Counted from the first letter of the stretch, positions 1 to 6,460 are shown. The stretch is DNA of 8,064 nt from CAYXUG01 sp964468655 (GCA_964468655.1 CAYXUG010000073.1:1-8064); one strand, 5' to 3'. Numbers and translations are program-made. Notes: a model not told the origin generated them from the sequence alone.

Positions 1-75
1 ATACCCCCTTATTATTTTAGCTCTTTTTGTCCCATAACATCTGACTGGTTACACCATAACATCTGACTGGTTACA
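1..75. mobile_element. Probable terminus of an insertion sequence, cut by the window edge
   Basis: Read on the minus strand, this segment begins at 75 with TGTAACC and carries two perfect back-to-back copies of a 22-bp unit. It then runs into an AT-rich stretch towards position 1. On the plus strand the putative end is ...GGTTACA, so the outer boundary has the TG/CA form common to many transposon ends. Tandem repeats of about 20 bp starting with TGTAACC or TGTCACC are, as far as I recall, found at the ends of some IS21/IS481-like elements, where they serve as transposase-binding sites. The boundary coincides exactly with the point where an RHS-like reading frame stops making sense, which supports an insertion junction. 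No transposase is in the window, and the other end and any target duplication are outside it, so the family is not assigned. The alternative is a native repeat that happens to sit at the end of a decayed gene. Confidence 0.45.
32..75. repeat. Two perfect tandem copies of a 22-bp unit
   Basis: Positions 32-53 and 54-75 are identical 22-bp units (starting CCATAACATC and ending GGTTACA) with no spacer between them. Inside each unit TAAC and GTTA form a short inverted pair. The unit length is not a multiple of three, so it does not encode a protein repeat. The repeats lie at the junction with the truncated gene and are best read as terminal binding sites of a mobile element. Confidence 0.85.
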
Positions 76-364
76 GGTATTGGTCTGGTGCTAGATGTCT
101 TATAGTTTGGTTATATGTTAGAATTATGTTTAAGTCTAAGCCATTTGGACCTGGAGAATAAAATAAAGGGCGGGTATATACAAGATTTCCATTAAAATTA
201 TTAATAGAAATTTTCCCATTGCTATCGTAAGAGTTCCCAATCAGGCCTTGTTCATTAAATAAATCCGAAGCATCGTTTACATATTGATCACTATAGTCGT
301 CAGGTAGGACTATTGTTATTAACAGAAATAAGGTGATTAATATATTACTATGTTTTCCCTTCAT
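71..364 (-). pseudogene. Truncated secreted RHS/YD-repeat-like surface protein (N-terminal remnant)
   Basis: Only about 97 residues remain of what was probably a very large exported protein. The N-terminus is a signal peptide (MKGKHSN followed by the hydrophobic run ILITLFLLITIVLP). At about residues 50-85 lies a stretch of the type GNLVYTRPLFYSPGPNGLDL ending in LTYN. This resembles the segment that opens RHS/YD-repeat or SpvB-like shell proteins ('G.v...tGnl....p...pG..gl.l.ltr.Yn'). I chose the ATG at 364 because GGGTGG at 379-374 sits 9 nt upstream; the in-frame ATG at 370 is only 3 nt from it, and a still earlier ATG at 400 has no support. The last codon and the stop are made by the adjacent tandem repeat (C at 76, then TG/TAA from 75-71), so the protein's own sequence ends at about Asp-Gln-Tyr. 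GC is about 30% over 181-360, against 45-48% in sampled neighbouring genes, which suggests acquired or fast-evolving DNA. The family call rests on a short motif and is moderate. Confidence 0.55.
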
Positions 365-410
365 ATTCATTTTCCACCCAGGATAATAGTAAAAGTACAA
401 AAAATATTAT

Positions 411-1547
411 TTAAAGCAAATGCGAATTTTTCACTGCCCATATTATTTCTTTTGAAATGACTTTTATGGTTCCCGCAGCTGGGACTACAATAAGCATGCC
501 CACGGCGCCCATTAATTTTCCTCCGATTAATAATGCTACAATAACAAGTATAGGATGTATTCCCACGCTCTGACCTACCAGTTTCGGCGTGACGAAATTG
601 TTGTCAATCTGCTGAACTATAAGGAACATGACAATGATATCCAAAATGAAGAAAGGTGAGGGGATGGGAACAGCATTAAACAGATGATGAGACAGGGCAA
701 CATCACTGTTAATGTTGTTCATGATGGCAATTAAAATAGCCGGGACCATTCCTGCAAAAGGTCCCACGAGCGGAATGAGATTGGCAAGTCCCGCAATAAT
801 TCCGATAAAAATGATGAGGGATAGATTAGCCCCAACCAGCGTGTTTAAAAGCCACAATCCGATAATGGAAAGAACCGCCACATTGGTAGCGGCGAGAAAC
901 TGCCCTCTTAAATAATTACTCACCTGTTCCTCTGTATTTCTCACAAGGCGGAGTCCCAGCTCAAAATATTTATTCGGTATAAATGAAACAAGCGACCGCT
1001 TGAAATTGTGGTATTCAAATAAAAGGATGACCGTAAAAATGAGCATCATGGTGGCGAAAAAGAAAAACGTTCCGATGGCTGAAGTAATCTGCGAAAGACT
1101 CTGCAGAACGGTATTCATGTAGCCGGTAATTTTGTCCCCGCTTGTTGTTACATCGGAGCCGCTTACGACCAGTTCTCTAGCAAATTCCGGAAGGCGGGCT
1201 ATGGCTCCCTCCCGCAGATTGTTGATGGTGGTTACCACTTCATCCTTATCAAATTTGTGGTAGGTGGAGACCGCCTCTTTCGAAAGCTGTACGCCAAAAC
1301 TTGACAGAAAAATAATAATAACCGAAAGCAGTGTAACCACAGTTGTCAGAACGGCAAGTCCTCTGCTTTTCAGTTTACCTTCCAGCCAGTCCACGCCGGG
1401 CAGTAAAACAGTGGCAAACAGAAAAGCAAAGATGAACAAAAACACAACATCAGAAATATATTCCCAGATGACATAGAGGAATGCAAGTCCAAGGAGGAAT
1501 TGGAAGATACGGTAAAATTTCTTAGTGGAATCCTGGCCGTTCACCAT
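411..1547 (-). CDS. AI-2E family (UPF0118/PerM-like) transporter
   Basis: This is a 378-residue polytopic inner-membrane protein of the AI-2E transporter family, a normal length for the group. Members include TqsA, linked to autoinducer-2 export, and homologues reported as Na+/H+ antiporters, so the substrate here cannot be named. Hydrophobic segments lie at about residues 12-48 (two spans), 62-84, 155-178, 218-240, 242-278, 296-316 and 328-360, with a soluble loop at about 85-150. Family hallmarks are visible: NYLRGQFLAA (211-220), the glycine/proline hairpin NLIPLVGPFAG (256-266), and the C-terminal block from QQID (312) through TPKLVGQSVGIHP to GGKLMGAVGMLIVVP. The ATG at 1547 follows the stop of the upstream cNMP-binding gene by 5 nt and has no good Shine-Dalgarno sequence, so it is probably translated by coupling from that gene. 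No convincing rho-independent terminator follows the stop at 411; only about 40 nt separate it from the truncated RHS-like gene on the same strand. Confidence 0.92.
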   Translation of the reverse strand: MVNGQDSTKKFYRIFQFLLGLAFLYVIWEYISDVVFLFIFAFLFATVLLPGVDWLEGKLKSRGLAVLTTVVTLLSVIIIFLSSFGVQLSKEAVSTYHKFDKDEVVTTINNLREGAIARLPEFARELVVSGSDVTTSGDKITGYMNTVLQSLSQITSAIGTFFFFATMMLIFTVILLFEYHNFKRSLVSFIPNKYFELGLRLVRNTEEQVSNYLRGQFLAATNVAVLSIIGLWLLNTLVGANLSLIIFIGIIAGLANLIPLVGPFAGMVPAILIAIMNNINSDVALSHHLFNAVPIPSPFFILDIIVMFLIVQQIDNNFVTPKLVGQSVGIHPILVIVALLIGGKLMGAVGMLIVVPAAGTIKVISKEIIWAVKNSHLL

Positions 1548-1552
1548 GGGAT

Positions 1553-2062
1553 TCAGGAATTTGACATTGTTGCTTTAGCCAGCAATTCGTTTGTATTTCT
1601 CAGCCGTTCACCAATTACACTTGCAAGATTGAGAATAATTTTTACGCTTAATTGCGGATTTCGTTTAATGAGCGCATTCAAGTCCGGGCGGAAAAATCCC
1701 AGGAGTGTGGAATGATCTTTTGCGATTGCGCTTGCTGATCTGGGCGCTTCATCCAAAAGAGCAAGGTCGCCGAAAAAGTCACCTTCCTTCAGGGAGGCAA
1801 CGATATTCTGACTTCCATTTTCGTCCTCTGTAACAATGTCCACTTTCCCCGTGAGAATTATGTATAGCCCTTCACCGGGCGCATTTTTTCGGAAGACAAA
1901 TTCATCCGGTTTGTACGTGCGTTTGTGTACGAGTTTTTCCAAGGCACCGATCTCTTTCGGATCAAGGTCATCGAAGACTGGCACATTTTTCAGCGCCAGT
2001 GCTTCCTCGCTTTCATCTTTTTTCCTGTTACGGAATATATTTTCCCATAGGGCGTTTTTCAC
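1553..2062 (-). CDS. Stand-alone cyclic-nucleotide-binding-domain protein (CRP-type sensor without HTH)
   Basis: This 169-residue cytoplasmic protein consists of a charged leader (1-25), one cNMP-binding beta-roll (about 26-125) and a helical tail (about 125-169). The beta-roll shows the usual landmarks: the LYIILTGKVDIV strand-turn-strand, GDFFGDLALL, then EAPRSASA. The phosphate-binding cassette normally reads FGE...PR-x-A. Here it is F97-G98-D99 with P107-R108-S, so the ligand-contacting Glu is Asp while the key Arg is kept; binding of cAMP, cGMP or another nucleotide is plausible but unproven. No winged-helix DNA-binding domain follows, so it is unlikely to be a transcription factor by itself. 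I chose the GTG at 2062: GAGGAG lies 6 nt upstream, and the upstream in-frame TTG at 2098 falls inside the -10 box of the gene's own promoter. The stop is 5 nt before the AI-2E-family membrane gene, so the two are co-expressed and this protein may gate or sense for that membrane protein (inference). Confidence 0.88.
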   Translation of the reverse strand: MKNALWENIFRNRKKDESEEALALKNVPVFDDLDPKEIGALEKLVHKRTYKPDEFVFRKNAPGEGLYIILTGKVDIVTEDENGSQNIVASLKEGDFFGDLALLDEAPRSASAIAKDHSTLLGFFRPDLNALIKRNPQLSVKIILNLASVIGERLRNTNELLAKATMSNS

Positions 2063-2068
2063 AGTTGA

Positions 2069-2074
2069 CTCCTC
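2069..2074 (-). promoter_or_regulatory. Ribosome binding site fixing the GTG start at 2062
   Basis: The minus strand reads GAGGAG here, followed by 6 nt (TCAACT) and the GTG. It is the strongest Shine-Dalgarno sequence I can see in the window. It decides the start of the cNMP-binding protein, which would otherwise be extended 12 residues to a TTG. Confidence 0.8.
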
Positions 2075-2091
2075 AATTGATAATAATCTGG

Positions 2092-2120
2092 TAGTCAAAA
2101 TAGTTAGCTCTGTCTATTTT
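2092..2120 (+). promoter_or_regulatory. Weaker rightward promoter for the envC-like/holB/metG/tatD/rsmA operon
   Basis: TAGTCA (2092-2097, 4/6 to TTGACA), a 17-nt spacer, and TATTTT (2115-2120, 4/6) form a candidate promoter with a start near 2127, about 20 nt before the TTG at 2147. It is the mirror image of the leftward promoter on the same stretch. The match is modest, and an alternative TTGATA (2077-2082) with ATAGTT (2100-2105) cannot be excluded. Confidence 0.4.
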
Positions 2121-2121
2121 G
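2096..2121. repeat. Inverted repeat centred on the divergent promoters
   Basis: CAAAATAG (2096-2103) and CTATTTTG (2114-2121) are perfect inverted 8-bp arms around a 10-nt spacer. The arms contain the -10 boxes of both promoters and touch both -35 boxes. The symmetry could be simply that of two opposed promoters, or it could be an operator for a dimeric regulator. It is not followed by a T-run in either direction that would suggest a terminator. Confidence 0.55.
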
Positions 2122-2125
2122 TCAA
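2097..2125 (-). promoter_or_regulatory. Sigma70-type promoter for the cNMP protein / AI-2E transporter operon
   Basis: On the minus strand there is a perfect TTGACA -35 box (2125-2120), a 17-nt spacer (2119-2103) and a TATTTT -10 box (2102-2097, 4/6 to consensus). Transcription would begin near 2090, giving a leader of about 28 nt that contains the GAGGAG ribosome site. The TTG at 2098-2096 overlaps the -10 box and so cannot be the start codon on this transcript. Confidence 0.7.
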
Positions 2126-2146
2126 GTAATTTGGTATGGAAAAGAA

Positions 2147-3388
2147 TTGGAATTCAAACGTAGTCAATCTATTTTTCCCGACGTGAAACTGAACCGGAAT
2201 TTAATTTTTATCATTTTTCTTTCGATTTCATCATCGCTTTTTTCTCAGAATGTTTCGAAATATGAAGACGATATCAAGTTTCATTCCAGTGAACTCGACC
2301 GCCTCCGCAGTGAAATGAAAGAGTTCGAATCCAGAATTAACAGTACCGCCAATAAGGAAAAATCTGCACAGCAATTGCTCGAAGATCTGAATGAAGAAAT
2401 TACATTAGTCCGAAATTTGATTTACCGCCTGCGTAAGGAAGAAAAGGATAAACAGCATTCAATAGATGAAGCCCAAGAGATGGTTCGGGATAAGAAAATG
2501 GAATTGGAAAACCTGAAAAGCAGATACGCGCGCAGGGTAGCTCAAACCTACAAAAAAGGCAAACTGTCTGATTTTGATCTTCTCGTAGATTCTGATTCCT
2601 GGAGGCAGGCAATTTACCGTGCAAAATATTTAAAAGTCATTTCAGATTACGATAAAGCGCTGGCAAGGGACATTTCTGTGAAAATTGTGGAAATCGAAAA
2701 TATAAAACAAAAACTTGAAATTGAATTAAGGGATATAAAAGCCATTGACCGGGAAAAAAGCGCTTCCAAGTCCCGATTGGAAAAACAGCAAAAATCCAGG
2801 GACAGGGAACTGGCAAAACTGAAAAAGGAAAAGCGGACACTGACAAAAGGACTGGCTGACAGGCGCGAATCTGCGAAAAAACTGGAAGCCATTATTAATC
2901 GGCTGGAAAAGGAAAAAACGGCACGGCTGGCTGAATTGGAGAGAATCAGGAGAGAAGAAAAGGAACTCCTTGCCGGCGGCGATTTTTCAAAACTGAAAGG
3001 TAAACTCAGTTGGCCTATCCAAGGAAAAATCATCTCACGCTTCGGCAGGCAGTATAATTCTTCGCTTAAAACATACATGGAAAATACGGGAATCGATATT
3101 CAGACAAAAGCGGGTACAGAAGTAAGATCGGTGTTTGACGGAATTGTGACAACCATAACCTATATCCGTGGTTACGGCAATACCATTATAGTGGATCACG
3201 GAAATGATTTTTATACCGTCTATACACACGTGGGCGATGTTGAAGTTGAAGAAAACAGTTATATTAAAGCCAAAGAAGTGATTGCCTATATCGGGAGCGG
3301 CAGCGAATTAATGGAAACCAAACTTCATTTTGAGATTTGGGGAAATAGAAAAAAATTGGATCCGGAAAAATGGCTGAGGAAGTCGTAG
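2147..3388 (+). CDS. EnvC-like murein hydrolase activator: coiled coil plus degenerate M23/LytM domain
   Basis: This is an exported protein of 413 residues from the TTG, or 401 from the GTG at 2183. A signal peptide (KLNRNLIFIIFLSISSSLFSQ, about 14-34) is followed by a long Glu/Lys-rich coiled coil (about 36-275) and an M23/LytM beta domain (about 288-410), the EnvC/YibP architecture. In active M23 enzymes zinc is held by HxxxD and by HxH. Here the first motif is N313-T-G-I-D317 (His to Asn) and the second is K392-L-H394 (first His to Lys), though H361 in YTHVGD remains. Loss of zinc ligands is typical of non-catalytic LytM proteins that activate N-acetylmuramoyl-L-alanine amidases at division, so I infer activator rather than endopeptidase. 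The start is uncertain: the TTG has a weak GGA 6 nt upstream, while the GTG gives a more normal signal peptide but lacks a ribosome site. The gene overlaps holB by 19 nt. Confidence 0.85.
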   Translation: MEFKRSQSIFPDVKLNRNLIFIIFLSISSSLFSQNVSKYEDDIKFHSSELDRLRSEMKEFESRINSTANKEKSAQQLLEDLNEEITLVRNLIYRLRKEEKDKQHSIDEAQEMVRDKKMELENLKSRYARRVAQTYKKGKLSDFDLLVDSDSWRQAIYRAKYLKVISDYDKALARDISVKIVEIENIKQKLEIELRDIKAIDREKSASKSRLEKQQKSRDRELAKLKKEKRTLTKGLADRRESAKKLEAIINRLEKEKTARLAELERIRREEKELLAGGDFSKLKGKLSWPIQGKIISRFGRQYNSSLKTYMENTGIDIQTKAGTEVRSVFDGIVTTITYIRGYGNTIIVDHGNDFYTVYTHVGDVEVEENSYIKAKEVIAYIGSGSELMETKLHFEIWGNRKKLDPEKWLRKS

Positions 3389-4548
3389 AAGTACAATTAA
3401 AGGAAACAGGATTCAAACTGCTTGCAGAACAAGAGACAGTTTGGAACCGGTTGGTGAAGGTGAAATCCAACAATCGGATTGCCACCGCTTACTTGTTTCA
3501 TGGTCCTTCCGGATGCGGAAAAGAGGGATTCGCAATTAAGTTTGCAGCGCTGTTGAATTGCCGGGATTCTGATACCAATGCTTGCGGTGATTGCTCTTCG
3601 TGCCGGAATATAATCAAATTTCAGCATGCGAATTTGACGATGATTATTCCGTATCCCCGGAATAAAACGATAACGAAAAAGGATCCGGCAGAAAAAGCGT
3701 TGTCAGCAAATTCAATGAAACAATTGGATGAGCTGAAAAAGGAAAAGAGTAAAAATCTATATTTAAAATTATTGCTGCCGAGAGCCAACAGAATTCTCAT
3801 CAACAGCATCAGGGACCTGCGGAAATCCATCTATCTCAGTTCCATTGAAGGCGGACAAAAAGTAGTTCTCATATTTGATGCTCATTTGCTGTCCGCCGGG
3901 CAGAGCGAGGCAGGAAACGCACTGCTGAAAATGCTTGAAGAACCGCCATCAAATACCACTTTTGTATTAACCACGGATCATCTGGATCAACTTATGCAAA
4001 CAATACAATCCCGGTGCCAGAAAATTCAATTTAATTCCATCCCCGAACTTGTATTATCCCAATGGCTCAAGGAAATGACGGACAAGAATGAAGATGAAAT
4101 CAAGATGATAACACAATTGTCGCAGGGGAATGCCCGCCTCTCCCTGGAGTTTGTCAGCGAATCAATTGAATCGTTCACTTCCAGTTTAAAATCACTCGTT
4201 AAATGGGTCTCCATTCAATCAGAAAACAACTGGAGGCAATTTATTAATCACGGTTCTTCACTTAATCGATCGAGCCCGGAAGAATTTAAATTCCAGTTAA
4301 AATTATTGAGCTGCTGGTTCAGGGATGTGTATTGCATTCGGAATTTCAATGGGCGGGCAAATCTGATTTTACCCGGATTGAAGTCAGAAATGGAATCTTA
4401 TGCAAAAATGTTCGGTTCCGGCAATTTTCTAAACATTATTTCAGAAATTGAAATGTGCAGCGATTCATTAAAGCGGAATCTTAATGTAAATTTGGTCCTT
4501 ATCAATTTGTTAATGAATATCAGGGATCAATTGAAATTGAAAGCATAG
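3370..4548 (+). CDS. holB: DNA polymerase III subunit delta' (clamp-loader AAA+ protein)
   Basis: This 392-residue protein of the gamma/tau/delta' clamp-loader family helps load the sliding clamp at the replication fork. Its order is: AAA+ start AYLFHGPSGCGKE (40-52), zinc module C64-x7-C72-x2-C75-x2-C78, HANLTMIIP (86-94), a Lys-rich insertion (about 95-140), INSIRDLRK, Walker B-like VVLIFDAHLL (165-174), GNALLKMLEEPPSNTTFVL, and the S214-R215-C216 arginine finger. The P-loop ends G-K51-E52 instead of GK-[ST], and the Walker B acidic DE pair reads DA. ATP hydrolysis is therefore unlikely, while the SRC finger that triggers a neighbouring subunit is intact; this is the delta' pattern rather than gamma/tau. 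The C-terminal half (about 225-392) is divergent and helical, matching the family's collar region. The ATG lies inside the 3' end of the envC-like gene (19-nt overlap), which favours coupled translation. metG follows after 8 nt. Confidence 0.88.
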   Translation: MAEEVVEVQLKETGFKLLAEQETVWNRLVKVKSNNRIATAYLFHGPSGCGKEGFAIKFAALLNCRDSDTNACGDCSSCRNIIKFQHANLTMIIPYPRNKTITKKDPAEKALSANSMKQLDELKKEKSKNLYLKLLLPRANRILINSIRDLRKSIYLSSIEGGQKVVLIFDAHLLSAGQSEAGNALLKMLEEPPSNTTFVLTTDHLDQLMQTIQSRCQKIQFNSIPELVLSQWLKEMTDKNEDEIKMITQLSQGNARLSLEFVSESIESFTSSLKSLVKWVSIQSENNWRQFINHGSSLNRSSPEEFKFQLKLLSCWFRDVYCIRNFNGRANLILPGLKSEMESYAKMFGSGNFLNIISEIEMCSDSLKRNLNVNLVLINLLMNIRDQLKLKA

Positions 4549-4556
4549 CAGTCAAC

Positions 4557-6446
4557 ATGAGCAAATTTTATATCACTACACCAATCTATTATGTGAATGA
4601 TAAGCCGCACATCGGGCATGCCTATACAACCATTCTTGCGGATGTTTTGAGCCGGTTTCGCAGGGAAGCGGGAGATGATGTATTCTTTATAACCGGAACA
4701 GATGAACACGGTCAAAAGGTTTTTCAAGCTGCTCGGGAAAGGAACGTGGAACCGCAGGATCATTGTGATGAAATGGTTGAAAGATTCAAAAATCTATGGG
4801 AAAAGCTGCATATTGAATACGACGATTTTATCAGAACAACCGATACCGGTCATAAAGAGGTGGTAAAGACAATATTGACAGATATTTACGATAATGGCGA
4901 TATCTACATGGATGAATATTCCGGCAGTTACTGCGTCGGTTGCGAACGGTTTTATACCGAGAAAGAATTGGTGGATAATAAATGTCCGCAGCACCGGAAG
5001 GAACTTGATGTAATCATTGAAAAAAATTATTTCTTTAAAATGAGTAAATACCAGCAGCAGCTTATTGATTACATCAAAAATAATCCTGATTTTATCCAAC
5101 CCGAATTCAGAAAAAATGAAGTTCTCGGTTTTCTGCGCCAGCCATTGGGAGACCTTTGTATTTCCCGGCCCAAGTCCCGTTTAAAATGGGGTGTGGAAAT
5201 TCCATTCGATTCCGATTATGTCACCTACGTCTGGTTTGATGCGCTCATAAATTATATAAGCGCCATTAAGATTACACAGGATGATACCGTTTCCTCAAAG
5301 TGGTGGCCCGCGGAATATCATTTGATTGGCAAAGATATTCTTATCACTCATGCCGTGTACTGGCCCACCATGCTTTTTGCAGCAGGGATTCCGCTGCCAA
5401 AAACACTTTTTGCTCACGGCTGGTGGCTCAGTGATGATTTTAAAATGTCCAAATCGCTGGGAAATGTGGTGAATCCGCTGGACCTTATCGAAACCTACGG
5501 TGTTGATCCAGTCAGGTATTTTCTCATGAGGGATATGGTCCTGGGGCAGGATGCAAATTTTTCGCTGGATGCGTTCATCCGCAGATATAACAGTGACTTG
5601 GCTAACGACTTGGGTAATCTTGCCGGCAGGATTCATACCCTCATTTCGAAGCATTTTGAAAGTAAAATTCCTGAAGCGGGTGAACTTCAAGACGAGGATA
5701 GGAAATTGCAGGAACTTTCAACAAAAACGGCGGAAAAAGCTTTTGCAAAGATTCATGGAATGAAAATGAATGAAGCAATCGAAGAAACGCTTCAATTGGT
5801 GCGGTTCATCAATGGTTATATGGAAAAAATGAAACCGTGGAAAGTGGTAAAAGAAGACATCGAAAGAACAGGAACGATTTTGTTCATTGCTGCGGAATCA
5901 TTGAGAATTTCACTTTGTCTTTTGCATCCCATCATGCCGGTGAGGACAAAACACATTCTTGAAATGATAGGCGCTAAAAATGATGAATTTGATCCATCAT
6001 GGGGAGGTCTTGCCTGCGGCACATCACTTGGGGAATTTGAAACACCCTTCCCCAGAATTGAAGTTGAAAAACCGAAAGAATCACCACAACTCAAAAAAAA
6101 GGAGAATAAAGTGGAAAACAACCTGATTTCAATTGAAGATTTTGCGAAAGTGGAATTAAGGACTGCTGAAGTTTTGAAAGCAGAAAAAGTTGAAAATGCA
6201 GACAAACTACTGAAACTGCAGATTCAGTTGGGAGATGAAAAAAGGCAAATTGTAGCCGGGATTGCCGAGCATTACCAGCCGGAAGAATTGGAAGGAAAAA
6301 TCATTGTGGTTGCCGCAAACTTGCAACCGGCGAAAATCAGGGGCATCGAATCCAACGGGATGCTTTTGGCAGCGTCAAAAAATGATTCAGTGATTGTCCT
6401 GACTGTTGATGATCCTTCCATCGGTTCAGGTGCAAAAGTATCATAA
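4557..6446 (+). CDS. metG: Methionyl-tRNA synthetase with C-terminal tRNA-binding domain
   Basis: This 629-residue class I synthetase joins methionine to tRNA(Met) using ATP in the cytoplasm. The Rossmann catalytic core opens with ITTPIYYVNDKPHIGHAY, giving the HIGH signature at H18-I-G-H21. The connective domain carries a single zinc knuckle, C126-x2-C129...C143-x2-H146. The KMSKS loop is K296-M-S-K-S300, followed by LGNVVNP. A helical anticodon-binding domain (about 345-495) leads through a Lys/Glu-rich linker (about 500-520) to a Trbp111/EMAPII-like OB-fold (524-629; VELRTAEV, ADKLLKLQI, GIAEHY, and ANLQPAKIRGIESNGMLLAA) that adds tRNA affinity and dimerisation. All signature residues are present and the frame is intact. 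The ATG is 8 nt after the holB stop with no clear Shine-Dalgarno sequence, so coupling is likely. The holB-metG-tatD-rsmA order resembles the well-known Bacillus-type cluster but lacks its intervening genes. Confidence 0.97.
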   Translation: MSKFYITTPIYYVNDKPHIGHAYTTILADVLSRFRREAGDDVFFITGTDEHGQKVFQAARERNVEPQDHCDEMVERFKNLWEKLHIEYDDFIRTTDTGHKEVVKTILTDIYDNGDIYMDEYSGSYCVGCERFYTEKELVDNKCPQHRKELDVIIEKNYFFKMSKYQQQLIDYIKNNPDFIQPEFRKNEVLGFLRQPLGDLCISRPKSRLKWGVEIPFDSDYVTYVWFDALINYISAIKITQDDTVSSKWWPAEYHLIGKDILITHAVYWPTMLFAAGIPLPKTLFAHGWWLSDDFKMSKSLGNVVNPLDLIETYGVDPVRYFLMRDMVLGQDANFSLDAFIRRYNSDLANDLGNLAGRIHTLISKHFESKIPEAGELQDEDRKLQELSTKTAEKAFAKIHGMKMNEAIEETLQLVRFINGYMEKMKPWKVVKEDIERTGTILFIAAESLRISLCLLHPIMPVRTKHILEMIGAKNDEFDPSWGGLACGTSLGEFETPFPRIEVEKPKESPQLKKKENKVENNLISIEDFAKVELRTAEVLKAEKVENADKLLKLQIQLGDEKRQIVAGIAEHYQPEELEGKIIVVAANLQPAKIRGIESNGMLLAASKNDSVIVLTVDDPSIGSGAKVS

Positions 6447-6460
6447 AATATTAATCAACT

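Noticed and set aside
32..75. CRISPR array
   Set aside because: There are only two copies, with no spacer between them.
371..413. Terminator between the AI-2E transporter and the truncated RHS-like gene
   Set aside because: The only symmetry is an AAATA/TATTT pair with a one-base loop, which cannot form a stable hairpin.
2063..2098. 12-residue N-terminal extension of the cNMP protein from the TTG at 2098
   Set aside because: The TTG overlaps the -10 box of the gene's promoter, and a GTG at 2062 has GAGGAG 6 nt upstream.
2647..3078. 143-codon open frame on the minus strand inside the EnvC-like gene
   Set aside because: It is antisense to the Lys/Glu-rich coiled coil, has a Ser/Phe-rich composition typical of such shadows, and shows no motif or ribosome site.
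5295..5690. 131-codon open frame on the minus strand inside metG
   Set aside because: It is fully antisense to the conserved catalytic core of metG, with no recognisable domain or start signal.
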